Positions 12,476 through 23,972 of a stretch of 64,000 nucleotides of DNA are shown here, in pieces; the stretch's first letter is position 1; the number at the start of each line of letters is the position of its first letter. The notes under the pieces are model-generated. The model ran no database searches. It was not told the DNA's origin and saw nothing but the letters and a program-made list of their open reading frames with translations. The stretch spans positions 806,001 to 870,000 of the forward strand of contig MU394059.1 in assembly GCA_022578605.1 (NCBI GenBank). Reading direction: 5' to 3'. The position numbers and the translations under genes are program-made. Source of the stretch: Camillea tinctor (lineage: Eukaryota; Ascomycota; Sordariomycetes; Xylariales; Xylariaceae).

Positions 12476-13842
12476 ATGTTACTTAACGAGAGCCATGTCG
12501 ATGTCCAAACCACCGTGGGTGGAAAAGAGAGTTCTATGAGTACACAAAATTCCGAATCTGAATATTGATATTTTCAAAGAAATTGGACACGGAAGAGAAG
12601 ACTGACTGATAGGATGGTCATGATATTATAGGGATCTTTACCTTCCATCCTACCATCCCACAATACCCCAAAGCGTGAGAACTACCAATTCCTACTCTAT
12701 ACGAAGAATCCCTACCCTAGGAAACCTCAAGGATTCTAAACACTAAGATTTTTACAAACTTATTTTAGTCGATTCCCCGGTGTAGTGCTATTTAGTGAAA
12801 TCTATCAAGGTATGTACATATTGAACCTAGCCTTATACGTTACTATCATTATGCCTCATCATTGGTCACATCAATACTCTTGAAGTGAAAGCGAAAGAAA
12901 GACGAGAGAGGAAAACAAATGGGAATAAATATACTGATATGCCTATAAAATATATGTAGTGTCCGGACCAGTATCCCGGTTTGCACGCCAGATCGCAGGA
13001 CATGGCTATATCGTTGCGGCTGTGTCGTCTTACCACGACTTCATGGGGCCAGAGGCGCTCGCCTACGATGTACCGGGAACGGACAAGGGCAACGAACTAA
13101 AAATCACGAAGGTGAGGAGAGCCTACTCTAGATAGCTTGTGCAGCAGGTTTTAACGAATAAAACATAGACTCTCGAATCATACGATGCAGATTCCCGCAA
13201 GGCAGTCGACTACCTGCTCAGCCTACCTACATGCACGGGGCTGATAGGCACCACCGGCATGTGTCTCGGTGGTCACCTTTCTCTGCGTGCTAGTGTAAGC
13301 CCTCTCTATCCCAGTCCCCCCCCCCTTTTTTTCTCTCTACTTGACTTTCCTGTTCGCATTCGCCTTTCGGTGAAGGTAAGTAAAAAGGCTTTGCTAACGC
13401 TCGAGATACCTACCAGCTCGACCCCCGGATCTCCGCGTGCGTGTCCTACTTCGCGACCGACGTACACTGCCGCACGCTCGGCCCCACATCGGGACCCAAC
13501 ATGTCAGCGCAGTCGGAGGCGGGCAGCAACCACACGCTGGACAGGCTTAGCGAGATCAAGGGCGAGGTCGCTATGATCTTCGGTATCAAGGACACGCACG
13601 TGCCTGATGCAGGACGTGACTTGGTGAGGCAGAAGCTGCGCGAGTCAGGCGTCGCCTTCAACTTCCACGAGTTCGCCTGGGCTCAGCACGCCTTCATCCG
13701 GGACGAGCTCAGCAAGGGCCGCTACGACCCCGCCATCACCAAAATCTGCTTCGAGGTCCTGCTCGAGCTGTTCAACCGCACGCTCAAGACGGACCTGGGA
13801 GAGAGGGACAACCGGCCCCAGGAGGTCGAGCACTTCTGTTAG
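12476..13842 (+). CDS. Dienelactone hydrolase-like alpha/beta hydrolase, six exons
   Basis: Model: 12476-12539, 12632-12674, 12769-12809, 12960-13111, 13169-13294, 13417-13842, giving 283 residues. Exons 2 and 3 are only 43 and 41 nt, but their translations (IFTFHPTIPQYPKA, then RFPGVVLFSEIYQ) are the expected first beta-strand region of this family and all phases join. The predicted catalytic triad is complete: Cys132 in GMCLGGH, Asp201 in GIKDTHVP and His233 in WAQHAF. Bacterial members open dienelactones in chloroaromatic breakdown; fungal members are mostly of unknown substrate. The protein has no signal peptide, so it is likely cytosolic. The first donor reads GTACAC, weaker than the others. 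The broken look of the 5' half comes from introns, not decay. Confidence 0.85.
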
Positions 13843-15770
13843 ATAGTCTCTACTACATTATGTAGGGTAGGGCCGCAGCCTGCTTAGACTAGGTTAGATA
13901 CATAGTCAATATAGCTCTTACGCCCCCTTGCTGTATGCATCCGCGGTTAGCTACCTAGCAGCCTTGGTTAACCTGATCTGCTTCTCGGGCGAAAGAATAC
14001 GATAGAACGAATGGAGAATGTTACGGAGCAATTCCTCCTCTACAGTACTCCATTCTACACGTACTTACATGAACCTATCAGCCCATTAAGCGTTGAGATG
14101 ATTCTTCTATGTTCCAGGTAAAAGTGATGTAATGCAATGCGACGTGTGGTTCGATGTAAGTGTAAATGGGAGCTTGACGACGGCCCGGGATCACGATCAC
14201 GACGATTACTCAGACTCAGGGAGGGGCACCCGGCTGGGGGCCTTTTCTACCCTGAATCCCACATTTGCGGATCTGGAATTTTCGCGAATTCGCTTGTGCC
14301 TGTCGTTCACAGTTCACAGACTTGGCCTACAGACGAACAAGGCAGCCCATGCCGCCTATCAAATATGGATCGGATGCGAAATGGATGAAGATGGAGATGG
14401 ATGGAGCAAAAACCCAGCCACATCAGGAAATTTCCAGACACGTCGGGATACTTAAGTACTTTGGTACCTATGGTTATAAAACTGTAGTACAATGTGTAAC
14501 ATCTAGCAATGTGGATACCTTCAATTGCTTTCCTTTTTGTCACTCTTTCCACTTCTATGAAATGTAATCTGTACCTACCTACTAACACATTCGAGAGCAA
14601 AAGAAAGAAACTGAGGGAAAGAGAGATCGATCCGCACCATTCACGGAGTACCTCTTCAATGTATGACGATTGGCTGGGGTCAAGTTGTGGATACGGTGTG
14701 GGCTTGGCAACCTAAAAACTTCTTCGATGCGTTCATCTTGCGTTTGTATCTAACCCTACACTGCAAAAAGGTCGGTACGTATCCATGGAGAATAAATATA
14801 CATGAGTAATACACTACATACATCCATTGCTAGGCAGCTACACTACCAAAAGGCTATGAGTTTTGTAGGCTGTCGCGATGAATAGGTAGGTACATAGGGT
14901 ACATAAGTGTATAATAAGCCAAACGATTAAAACGCCTAGCTAAACCTACATATCCACTAATACTTGTTGGCTAGGTAAGTATAATTGGGTATACATCAGA
15001 TGGTATGGGGTGGTGTGTACGAAAGCGGGTTTCTTTTTTCTTTTCTTTTTGTGTATAGGGAGAGAGAAAAGAAGGAAAAAAATATTATCGACTCTACCTA
15101 ATGCAGTTTTGCCATAAGCTGAAGACAGGAACAATGGGTGGGTTTGGACAGCAGAATGTAGTGTAGCATAGAAAGATTCCATGTATTCGAAAAAGACAAG
15201 GTACGTAGCTACGTACCTAGACCAGGGGGGTTCAGTTGGCTTCGGCGAGAATCGAATATCTTCTTTTCTTAAGGCTGCATGGGCTGTGATTGCCTCAGGA
15301 TGAGATCAATTTATGCCTAAAAATGACAAGAACTTGGGAGCAACACAGAGAAACAGGGAGGGAAGGAGCTGGCCCGTGCGAGAATGTAGTGTGTAGTGTT
15401 GTAGAACGTAAGAACGTGGGCAAGTAGGCTGATGCAGTGGGGCACCAGATTGGGTCTAGCTAGCTTCTGACATAGCAACAGAAAAAGAAAAGGGAAGAAG
15501 AAAAAAAGAAAGAACCCAGTGATGCAATTCTTTTCGATGCGGGGTGTTGGGTAGAAAGCTCTAGATGTGGAGGGGGAAAAAAAGGTACAGAACAATAGCA
15601 AAAATACAATAAAATAACATGCAAAAAATAAAAATAAAAACTAAAACAAAGAAAAGATAATTCTGGATAGTGCTACCAAGTTCTAGTAATCAGTAGAAAT
15701 AACCATTGTACCCTTTTTCCAATTGTTTTGGGTTGGAAAACGGAAGAAACCACAAGGAGGCAGTTGCAAC

Positions 15771-15800
15771 TTCCAGCAGTTTCCTCCAGCTTCCAAGGAA
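15771..15800 (+). promoter_or_regulatory. Step-type heat shock element upstream of HSP70
   Basis: TTC triplets start at 15771, 15781 and 15791, exactly 10 bases apart, and a GAA follows at 15798. Three nTTCn units separated by 5 bases match the step-type element bound by trimeric Hsf1 in yeast. Two GAA triplets also spaced by 10 bases lie just upstream (15736 and 15746). The array sits about 35 bases before a TATA-like box and about 350 bases before the HSP70 start codon. Confidence 0.65.
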
Positions 15801-15833
15801 CGTGGGGAACATTTTTTTTTTCACCTACGGCCA

Positions 15834-15841
15834 TATTAAAA
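15834..15841 (+). promoter_or_regulatory. TATA-like box (TATTAAAA) of HSP70
   Basis: TATTAAAA lies between the heat-shock element and the pyrimidine-rich leader. Its position suggests transcription starts near 15865-15880, giving a leader of about 250 bases. Assigned by position and sequence only. Confidence 0.45.
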
Positions 15842-16120
15842 GGCTGCATGCAACATCTGCAAACCCAACTTTCCTCCTCACTTCTTCATCACACACAACA
15901 CAAAACCACATAATACGCACTACATTTTTCCTCTCTTCTCTTTTTTTCTTTTCTCTTGCACTTCACTTCTTACTTCTACCTTTTTTTTGTGTAAAGGTAT
16001 AAGAAGAAAAAACGAATATTTTCTAGATACCCCTCTTCCACTACTACTACACAATAAACCCCACCATACCTGAATATACACCACACCTACAACACTTATA
16101 CACATACTACACTGCCCAAC

Positions 16121-16654
16121 ATGGTTGCTGCTGTAGGAATCGATCTGGGCACGACCTACTCGTGCGTCGGTGTCTTCCGAGACGACCGCATTGAGATCAT
16201 TGGTAAGTAAAGAAAACCTGTCCCACTTGATAGACTGCAACCGTCTATCTGTATCTGGCTTAATCTTGCATAACAAACCCATGCTAACTGATGTCCTGCA
16301 GCCAATGACCAGGGAAACCGAACAACACCCTCGTTCGTCGCTTTCACAGATACCGAGCGTCTGATCGGTGATGCCGCCAAGAACCAGGTCGCCATGAACC
16401 CTGCCAACACCGTTTTCGACGCAAAGCGTCTGATCGGTCGCAAGTTCACCGATGCTGAGGTCCAGGCCGACATGAAGCACTTCCCCTTCAAGGTTATCGA
16501 CAAGGGTGGTAAGCCCATTGTCGAGGTTGAGTACAAGGGCGAGCAGAAGCAGTTCACACCTGAGGAAATCTCCTCCATGGTCCTCATCAAGATGAGAGAG
16601 ACTGCTGAGGCGTACCTGGGTGGCACTGTCAACAACGCTGTCATCACGGTCCCT

Positions 16655-16695
<41 letters not shown>

Positions 16696-16798
16696 TGGTC
16701 TGATTGCTGGTCTCAACGTTCTCCGTATCATCAACGAGCCCACTGCTGCTGCCATTGCCTACGGTCTTGACAAGAAGATTGAGGGTGAGCGCAACGTG

Positions 16799-16839
<41 letters not shown>

Positions 16840-18172
16840 TTTGACCATTGAGGAGGGTATCTTCGAGGTCAAGTCCACCGCTGGTGACACCCACTTGGGT
16901 GGTGAGGACTTCGACAACCGTCTAGTCAACCACTTCGTCAACGAGTTCAAGCGCAAGCACAAGAAGGATCTCTCTACTAATGCTCGTGCCCTTCGTCGTC
17001 TCCGCACTGCTTGCGAGCGTGCCAAGCGTACCCTGTCGTCGTCTGCCCAGACCTCGATTGAGATCGACTCCCTGTTTGAGGGTATTGACTTCTACACCTC
17101 GATCACTCGTGCTCGATTCGAAGAGCTTTGCCAGGATCTCTTCCGATCCACCATCCAGCCCGTTGACCGTGTCCTGGCTGATGCCAAGATCGACAAGTCC
17201 CAGGTCCACGAGATCGTCCTTGTCGGCGGTTCCACCCGTATTCCCCGTGTGCAGAAGCTCATCACCGACTACTTCAACGGCAAGGAACCCAACAAGTCCA
17301 TCAACCCCGATGAGGCCGTTGCCTACGGTGCTGCCGTCCAGGCCGCCATCCTGTCTGGTGACACTTCGTCCAAGTCCACCAACGAGATCCTGCTGCTCGA
17401 CGTTGCCCCGCTTTCCCTCGGTATCGAGACTGCTGGTGGTATGATGACCAAGCTCATTCCCCGCAACACCACCATCCCCACCAAGAAGTCCGAGGTCTTC
17501 TCCACCTTCTCGGACAACCAGCCTGGTGTGCTCATCCAGGTCTACGAGGGTGAGCGTCAGCGCACCAAGGACAACAACCTGCTCGGCAAGTTCGAGCTTA
17601 CTGGTATCCCCCCTGCTCCTCGTGGTGTTCCTCAGATTGAGGTCACCTTCGACTTGGATGCCAACGGAATCATGAACGTCTCGGCTGTTGAGAAGGGTAC
17701 TGGAAAGTCCAACAAGATTGTCATTACCAATGACAAGGGTCGTCTTTCCAAGGAAGACATTGAGCGTATGCTTGCTGAGGCTGAGAAGTACAAGGAAGAG
17801 GATGAGGCTGAGGGCCGCCGTATCGCTGCCAAGAACGGTCTTGAGTCTTACGCCTACTCCCTCCGCAACACTCTCTCTGACTCCAAGGTCGATGAGAAGC
17901 TTGAGGCTGGTGACAAGGAGAAGCTCAAGACTGAGATTGACACCGTTGTTGCCTGGCTCGATGAGAACCAGCAGGCTTCCCGCGAGGAGTACGAGGAGAA
18001 GCAGAAGGAGCTTGAGGGTATTGCCAACCCCATCATGATGAAGTTCTACGGTGGTGCTGGTGGCATGCCTGGTGGTATGCCCGGTGGCGCCCCTGGTGGC
18101 TTCCCTGGTGCTGGCGGTGCCCCCGGTGGCGGTGCTCAGGACGATGGCCCTACTGTCGAGGAGGTCGACTAA
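16121..18172 (+). CDS. HSP70: Cytosolic Hsp70 chaperone (SSA type), two exons
   Basis: Exons 16121-16202 and 16302-18172 encode 650 residues, the normal length for cytosolic Hsp70. The nucleotide-binding domain shows [10 protein letters not shown] at residues 6-15, [11 protein letters not shown] around 196-206 and [11 protein letters not shown]. The C-terminus has Gly-Gly-Met-Pro repeats and ends in EEVD, which docks TPR co-chaperones and identifies the cytosolic/nuclear class rather than the ER (Kar2) or mitochondrial (Ssc1) forms. The single intron falls after codon 27. Codon use is strongly biased to C-ending codons, the mark of high expression, and distinct from its neighbours. Heat induction is supported by the upstream element. 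A 472-codon open frame on the opposite strand is a by-product of this codon bias. Confidence 0.97.
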
Positions 18173-18691
18173 ATCATTTTCCCTTAAGTGACTTTGATTT
18201 TTTCTCTTTTCATCGGCGTTAAATGTTCTCGGTGTTAAATGACATCGTGAATGGCGGTCAGGGGATTCTGGGTTTGCACTAGATTTTTTTCTCTGGTAAT
18301 GATGATACAGGAACAAAAGTTCAGGTTTGACGACTTGCATGGATGTATTTTAGCACGATTCATCCGAATGAATGAAATAATTTTATAAAAAAAAAATGGT
18401 TTTTGGGCCCTTCATTTCTGTGACATGTATGCTTTCATATTCTATATCCACAACTCGAATGTTGAATGTTCATAGTATAGTTTCATGAGATATCAAAAAA
18501 CCTAGGTCATTTACACGATCATGTGGTCAGGATATCACTGTAAACTAAGTTGTAAACTAACTTATCTTTCTATTTTCACATATCTTACATATTTAGGTAG
18601 ACACCTATATAACCCGAGTGAGATCCTGGTGAGAAGAGTAGAAATATTGATATATGTATATATACAACCTAGGTCTTATTTATCTATTTCT
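18173..18691 (+). other. Convergent 3' spacer of HSP70 and EMI1-like gene
   Basis: A 519-base AT-rich spacer between two stop codons facing each other. It contains A and T runs (for example around 18378-18398) that may serve 3'-end processing. No coding sequence seen. Confidence 0.45.
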
Positions 18692-19555
18692 TCATTTATT
18701 TATTTCGGTTTCAGCCTTAGCTGCTGCTGCTGCTTCCTTCCTCGCCTTGATCTTAGCCGCGATGGCCGCCCTCCTCCTCTCCTTCTCCTCCCTCTCGTCC
18801 TGGGCCTCGCGGTCGAGGTAATCCCTCACGATGCGACGGCGCTGGATCTCGATGCGGCGCCACTCCTCATCGTCGACGTCGGGCATAACGTAAGGCTGGG
18901 AGAAGGCCTCGCCGGGCGGCAGCCGCTCGGTGCGGGGCTCCCAGATATCGGTGCTGTTGGGCTTGCCCGGGCCGTAGCGCGCCACCTCGCGGCGGCGGTA
19001 GTAGTCGCGCACCGTGTTGGCGCGCAGCTCGCCCGACATGGACCGCGCGCGCATGCAGAACCAGAACTCGCTCCAGTACTCGCTGCAGCTGCGCGCGGAA
19101 CCCGACCGGTACACCGACATCCACTGCCCCCCGAACGAGTTGCAGTAGAACGCTTGGTCGAAGGATTGCTGGCAGGACATCTTACGGGGTAGCAGGGATT
19201 CGGTGAGCGGGTCGAGGGGCGCGGGTGCCGGGTCCGGGGCCGAGGTGAACCACGAGGGGGAGGAGGGGGAGGTGGATGGGGATGCGTTGGAGGAGCGGAT
19301 TTCGCTGGAGAGCTCGGTCATGAATTTTACGAGCTCGGGGTCGGTATAGGGGTCGTAGGATGAGGAGGGAGAGGAAGCAGTAGTGGCGGCGGCGGGGGGT
19401 TCAGCTGGTTGGGTTTTACTATTGTTGTTGGTAGAAGTGGTATTATTCTCGCTACGATTCGGCGTTGGGTGTTGTGAGAGCTGGGACTGGGAGGAGGAAG
19501 AGGACGACGAGGCGCTGTCGCCCTTTGTGGGTGGTGATGACCAAAGCCAACCCAT
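18692..19555 (-). CDS. EMI1-like DUF3128 protein with twin Cx9C motif
   Basis: Single exon, 287 residues, start at 19555. The N-terminal 120 residues are low-complexity (Ser, Pro, Thr). The core holds two Cx9C pairs, Cys128/Cys138 and Cys157/Cys167, within SFDQAFYCNSFGGQW and SEYWSEFWFCMRARS, followed by a YYRRREVARYGPG block and an Arg/Glu/Ala-rich helix at the end. This is the DUF3128 family that includes yeast Emi1, named for early meiotic induction. Twin Cx9C pairs are typical of proteins imported into the mitochondrial intermembrane space by Mia40, so such a location is plausible but inferred. It is divergent from YME2, another mitochondrial gene, 747 bases away. An open frame of 223 codons on the plus strand here is a GC-rich shadow. 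Confidence 0.82.
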   Translation of the reverse strand: MGWLWSSPPTKGDSASSSSSSSQSQLSQHPTPNRSENNTTSTNNNSKTQPAEPPAAATTASSPSSSYDPYTDPELVKFMTELSSEIRSSNASPSTSPSSPSWFTSAPDPAPAPLDPLTESLLPRKMSCQQSFDQAFYCNSFGGQWMSVYRSGSARSCSEYWSEFWFCMRARSMSGELRANTVRDYYRRREVARYGPGKPNSTDIWEPRTERLPPGEAFSQPYVMPDVDDEEWRRIEIQRRRIVRDYLDREAQDEREEKERRRAAIAAKIKARKEAAAAAKAETEINK

Positions 19556-20302
19556 GGTGTGTGTATTGTTTCCCCTCTCGCTATTGACTGTATAGTTCCG
19601 CGACTATGTATCGAGTATTGAGACGATGTGATTTTTTGTGATCTACAGCTATGTCGCACTCAATTGAGTTCTCTACTAAATTATATGTAGATCGATAAAC
19701 GGAGAAATTATAATGGAGAGCGGGATCTCGAAGTGGATGCGCGGGGGAGGAGGAGGAGGGAGGGGAGGGCAAAGAACGAGACGGTCTCAGTTCGGGAACG
19801 TGGGGTAAGGAGATTCGAGTTATTCAAGACTTGTGTCTTAGTTGTGATTTTATGTATGCCTCTATGATATCAATTTAATCGAGGGTGAGAAAAAAAAAGG
19901 AATGGAAAAGGACTGGAAAAGATGGAGATAATGTGACGAAGAATTCGGTGATAGCGATAAAGCTTTCTTTTTTGCTCTTGTGGCTTGATAATACCTAAAA
20001 CCTACAGGGGGTTTGGTTAGGTCCGTAGCTGGAGTGTAGCAGTGTAGATAAATAATAGATCAGAGATGTCCCAGTTAGTCAGGCTTGGCATTATCTGATG
20101 ACCTCATTGGTATTCGAGAAATCGTACCCTAGAGTCAGGTAGTACATACCTAACCTTAATACCTAAATAAACCTATAGGTTACGCAGGTTACTTTGGTAC
20201 CTTACACTATCTTGTTTCCTTTCTTCTTCAACTTCTCTTATACACCCCTCCACCCCTCCACCCCTCCAACCCTCCAACCCTCCAAATCTCAGGGATGGGA
20301 CG
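19556..20302 (+). other. Divergent promoter region of EMI1-like gene and YME2
   Basis: No coding sequence seen. It contains a purine-rich (GGGGGAGGAGGAGGA-like) segment near 19741-19770 and an 8-bp tandem repeat just upstream of YME2, listed separately. Any shared regulation of the two genes is conjecture. Confidence 0.45.
20242..20286 (+). repeat. 8-bp tandem repeat (CACCCCTC / CAACCCTC) in YME2 leader
   Basis: Three copies of CACCCCTC are followed by two copies of CAACCCTC and a partial unit. The array ends about 17 bases before the YME2 start codon, so it is probably transcribed as part of the 5' leader. The copy number would be expected to vary among strains. Confidence 0.75.
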
Positions 20303-22938
20303 ATGATCCCAAGATATACCTCCGGCCTCAGCCCCAAGGCTTTAACTAGCCTGAGAGCCCAACACGCCCTCCTCACCTGCCGTCGTCCTCTAGTCCTCGC
20401 CTCGCAGCTCCAGCGCCAAGCAAGATGGAGCTCCAAAAAGTGGAAGAAGGATACAACCTCGACCACTGGAGCCGACAAGTCTGGTCACATAGGGGCAGCC
20501 CCCAACGAGTCCATCCTATGGCTTGATAGTACGAACCCGCATATTGATTTAAACCCACCTCCCGACTGACCAGCAAAACCACGGCAGATCTATTTCCACT
20601 CCGGCTCTCTGGCCTACTCCGAGCCCCATGGAGCAGCCCCGACCAAGACCTATCGGAGCTTATGAACCGCTTCGAGAACTCGTCCCTTGGCATTACCAAC
20701 CCCATCAACCTGGTCAAGCGTGCTATACCCCAGGACGTGCCCGTGAAGATCACCGAAATCCTCCCCCGCATCAAGGACGGAGGTGCCTTTGTGAAATTCA
20801 CCCACCCTCCCAACCTGCCTGCGCGAGAAGTCGAAGAAGCCGTGTCTAGTCGCCTCCAAGAAACCCCCGTGAAGCCCTTCTTCAGCCCTTTCCGCGGCGT
20901 ACATGCTGGTTTAGTCAAGGGGGTTCCCTGGCTCGAAGATCTGCATAGATTCCCCAGTAGCCGACTGCGGGTCGAGTTCGTCCCCATAAACCCTGGTGAG
21001 GAAGCCATTGAACTGTCTCAGGAGACCCTATACAGCTTATTCCGTCGCTATGGCAAAATTGCCGAGATCACGTCCCAGCCCTGGGACTCCAAGGTCTTAC
21101 CCAAGTATGCTCATATTGACTTTGCTCTTGCCCGGGACGCCATCATGGCCCGGAACTGCTTACACGGCTTTGTCGTCCCCGAAGAACTCGGTGGTGGTAA
21201 ATCTGGAACCAAGTTCCGAATGTACTATGAAGAAAAAGCGAACACACGTCGTTTCTGGAGCTGGATCACAGGCCATCCAAGGATCGTCATTCCCATTCTG
21301 GTAGCCCTTCTCACTGGCTTCACCGTCGTCGTGTTTGATCCTATCCGGTCTTTCTTCGTCAAGGTCCATATCTCGGGCAAATATCGCCTAAGCAATAGTA
21401 CTGCCTATAGATGGCTTCGAAAACAGACCTCCGACATCTCTGATATATTCACCTTCAGGCAGCAGAAGGTGGACCAAGCCGGCCTCGATGCTATCTGGAC
21501 ACATCGCAAAGATCTGATTGACCAGATCCAGAAGTGGCTGATGGAGACGGCCGAAACTTTCATCGTGGTTCAGGGACCACGAGGTTCTGGCAAGAAAGAG
21601 CTGGTCTTAGACCAAGCTCTGAAGGGAAGAGGCAATGTTTTGGTGATCGACTGCAAACCAATAGCAGAGGCCAGGGGCGAAACCGCAACTATTGGCAAGC
21701 TGGCAGCAGCTGTAGGCTATCGTCCAGTTTTCTCATGGGCGAATAGCATGAGCAGTCTGGCCGATCTCGCGGTTCAGAGCACTACTGGAGTCAAAGCAGG
21801 CTTCTCAGAGACTCTAGAGTCTCAGGTACAGAAGATTCTGCACACTGCAGCTGGAGCTCTACAGGATATTGACGTATCTAACCGTCACAGGACGGACAGC
21901 GATGCGTCCTTGCCCGACGATGTCTATCTTGAGTCACACCCGGAGAGACGAGCTGTGGTTGTCATCGACAATTTCCTTCATAAGAACGACACCAATGCTA
22001 TTGTATACGAAAAGATTGCTGAATGGGCCGCCGCGCTTGTCCAGTCTAATGTTGCACATGTCATTTTCCTTACGGACGATACGTCATATTCCAAGTCGCT
22101 GTCCAAGTCTCTCCCAGATCGCATCTTCCGTCATGCTGCCCTTGGTGATCTCTCGCCTGAAGTGGCTAAGCGATTTGTCTTAGGTCACGTTGCTAATGAC
22201 ACGGAGCCTAAGAAGCCCGGTGGTTCAGGTGAGAAGAAGGCACCAAAACCAAAGCCTAAGATAGACTTGGAAGAGCTTGACGAATGTATCGGCACGCTCG
22301 GTGGACGGTTGACGGACCTCGAGTTCCTCGCACGGCGTCTCAAGACGGGTCAGACTCCTAAGCAAGCTATAGCCGATATCACGGAGCAGTCTGCTTCTGA
22401 GATTCTCAAGATGTTCCTGCTGCCGGGCAAGACGACAACGATCGATGATCATAAATGGTCTGTCGAGCAGGCTTGGTACCTCGTCAAGGCACTTGCTTCG
22501 GGTGACAGTCTTCGCTACAACGAAGTACTGCTCTCCTCTACCTTCGCGTCCTCGTTGACTGCCCCTGATGGCGAGTCGGCCCTCGAGGGCCTTGCCAGCA
22601 CCGAGCTCATCAGTGTTACCCTCAGTCACGGCCGTCCACAAAAGATTACCCCCGGGAGACCTGTTTACCAGGCTGCATTCCGCTACCTGGCAGGAGATCC
22701 GGTATTCGCCGCTAAGATGGATCTTGCCGTGTTGACAGAGCTGGTGAAGATTGAGGCCAAGAACATTGACAAGGCAGAGTCTGAGCTAGCATTGCTGGGC
22801 ACACTGCCGAGACAACCCGCCCAGACGGCTGCTCGTGCATCATACTTGCTTACCAAGCTTGAGTCTGCACAAAAGAGAGTTGAGGTGTACGAGAGGGAAA
22901 TGTCAGGGCTGAAGAAATTGCTCACGAAAGAGTATTAG
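20303..22938 (+). CDS. YME2: Yme2/Rna12-like mitochondrial inner membrane AAA+ protein, two exons
   Basis: Exons 20303-20528 and 20588-22938 encode 858 residues. The 59-nt intron restores the conserved LDNLFPLRLSGLLR segment and has a CTGAC branch-like site. Yme2 (Rna12) is an inner-membrane protein first found through escape of mitochondrial DNA to the nucleus, and it affects nucleoid number and structure. Visible parts: an Arg-rich presequence, an RRM-like region around residues 160-290 (RVEFVPINPGEE to GTKFRMYYEEKA), one transmembrane segment near residues 308-330, and an ATPase domain with Walker A GPRGSGKKE at about 405-413 and a hydrophobic-D (VVVIDNFLH) Walker B. A Lys/Pro-rich linker precedes the C-terminal helical part. 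The predicted topology puts the ATPase in the intermembrane space. Confidence 0.92.
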
Positions 22939-23972
22939 ATGGAGGATCAGGGATAAGACAATGGAAGGGAGAAAAGGCGGGCATAACCAGGCTGAACGGG
23001 ATGGACGGATCACTAGAGTGATACGAAGTCATGGATGCTATTTTTGAGCAGGCGAGTTACTTTGATGTTGTGGTTGATGGCATGTATATGGCGGCTCTTT
23101 CTGCACATACAGGGGCATGCGTAGAAGTATATACCCAGCTCATTTCTAGACGATGAAAAAGTTGACAAGGGGAAAATTTTTTGAACGCGATCTTGGAGTA
23201 TCACAGTCTATATGATCTTCACCATCTTCCGTTTTGAACATAGTGCTCAGTGGAAAACATTTTTGTAAACACCAAAGCAGCAAACCCTTCGATTTGGTAT
23301 CGTAATGAAAAAAAGAAAGCAAAAAGACAAGGCCGTGAAGGAACAAGCAAGAAATGAGATACATAAACAAGAAGTTAAAAAAAAACAAACAAGGAAAATG
23401 CCATCTTGTTTTATTTACACCAGGAATAGACAAATAAACGTTACCCGGCCCGCTAATCTAGACAGGCTAACTAAACCGACAGATGGTTGCTTGCTGGATG
23501 ACTGACTGGACGACGGGATAGGTTGAGGGGGAAAGAAGCCGTAAACTCGAGATGATGGTAATAAAACGAGAAAGAAGCAATGTAGAAATCGAACCATAGC
23601 CAAACCTCCTGACCCAGATCAGATCAGACCAGACCAGACCAGACCAGAGCACTCTGCTTTCCCGGATTTTCTTTTTCTTTCCCTACCCTTGGCCCCCGAC
23701 CTGCCCCGTCTTGTCCTTTCCTACATCCCATCCCACATCTTTCTCTCTTTACAAAGTACCAGCCAGTTACCCACTGCCCGACTAACTCCGGTCGTTCGTA
23801 TAAGTCATGCAAGTGCTGTGAAGTATTATAAGGTATGCTTTGAGTGTTTGAAATGGGGGGAGGGGGGTAAGGGATGTGGTGGGAATGATGCAGAAAAGCG
23901 AGAGAGCAAGAAGATAGAGCAAAAAGCAAGGGTAAGAAATAGCCAGGTTAGAGTCTCTACCACTACTATTTA
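22939..23972 (+). other. Convergent 3' spacer of YME2 and MIF2
   Basis: No gene recognised. It contains A-rich tracts (23308-23400) and a pentamer array (23615-23648, listed separately). Several short open frames on both strands have no domain. Confidence 0.45.
23615..23648 (+). repeat. Pentamer tandem repeat AGATC/AGACC
   Basis: Consecutive AGATC units pass into AGACC units, about seven in all. It is a short microsatellite in the spacer between two convergent genes. Confidence 0.7.

Larger units (their letters stand above)
13843..16120 (+). other. Intergenic: DLH-like 3' flank and HSP70 promoter/leader
   Basis: Apart from the heat-shock element and TATA-like box listed separately, I see no gene. 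The leader before HSP70 (about 15865-16120) is CT-rich, as in many highly expressed fungal genes. The open frame at 14132-14455 has no recognisable domain or codon bias. TAGGTA-type words occur around 14885-14990 and 15205-15220. Confidence 0.45.

Noticed and set aside
12820..12960. First impression that the DLH-like gene was 5'-truncated (a pseudogene)
   Set aside because: Small upstream exons were found that restore the expected N-terminus in phase, so the gene appears intact.
14132..14455. 107-codon frame upstream of HSP70
   Set aside because: No recognisable motif, no codon bias and no splice context; expected by chance in this composition.
16922..18340. 472-codon open frame antisense to HSP70
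   Set aside because: Long antisense frames over HSP70 are a known by-product of strong C-ending codon bias. It has no independent domain, and the sense gene is certain.
18521..19192. 223-codon plus-strand frame over the EMI1-like gene
   Set aside because: Mostly the reverse complement of the conserved twin Cx9C coding exon, with no domain of its own.
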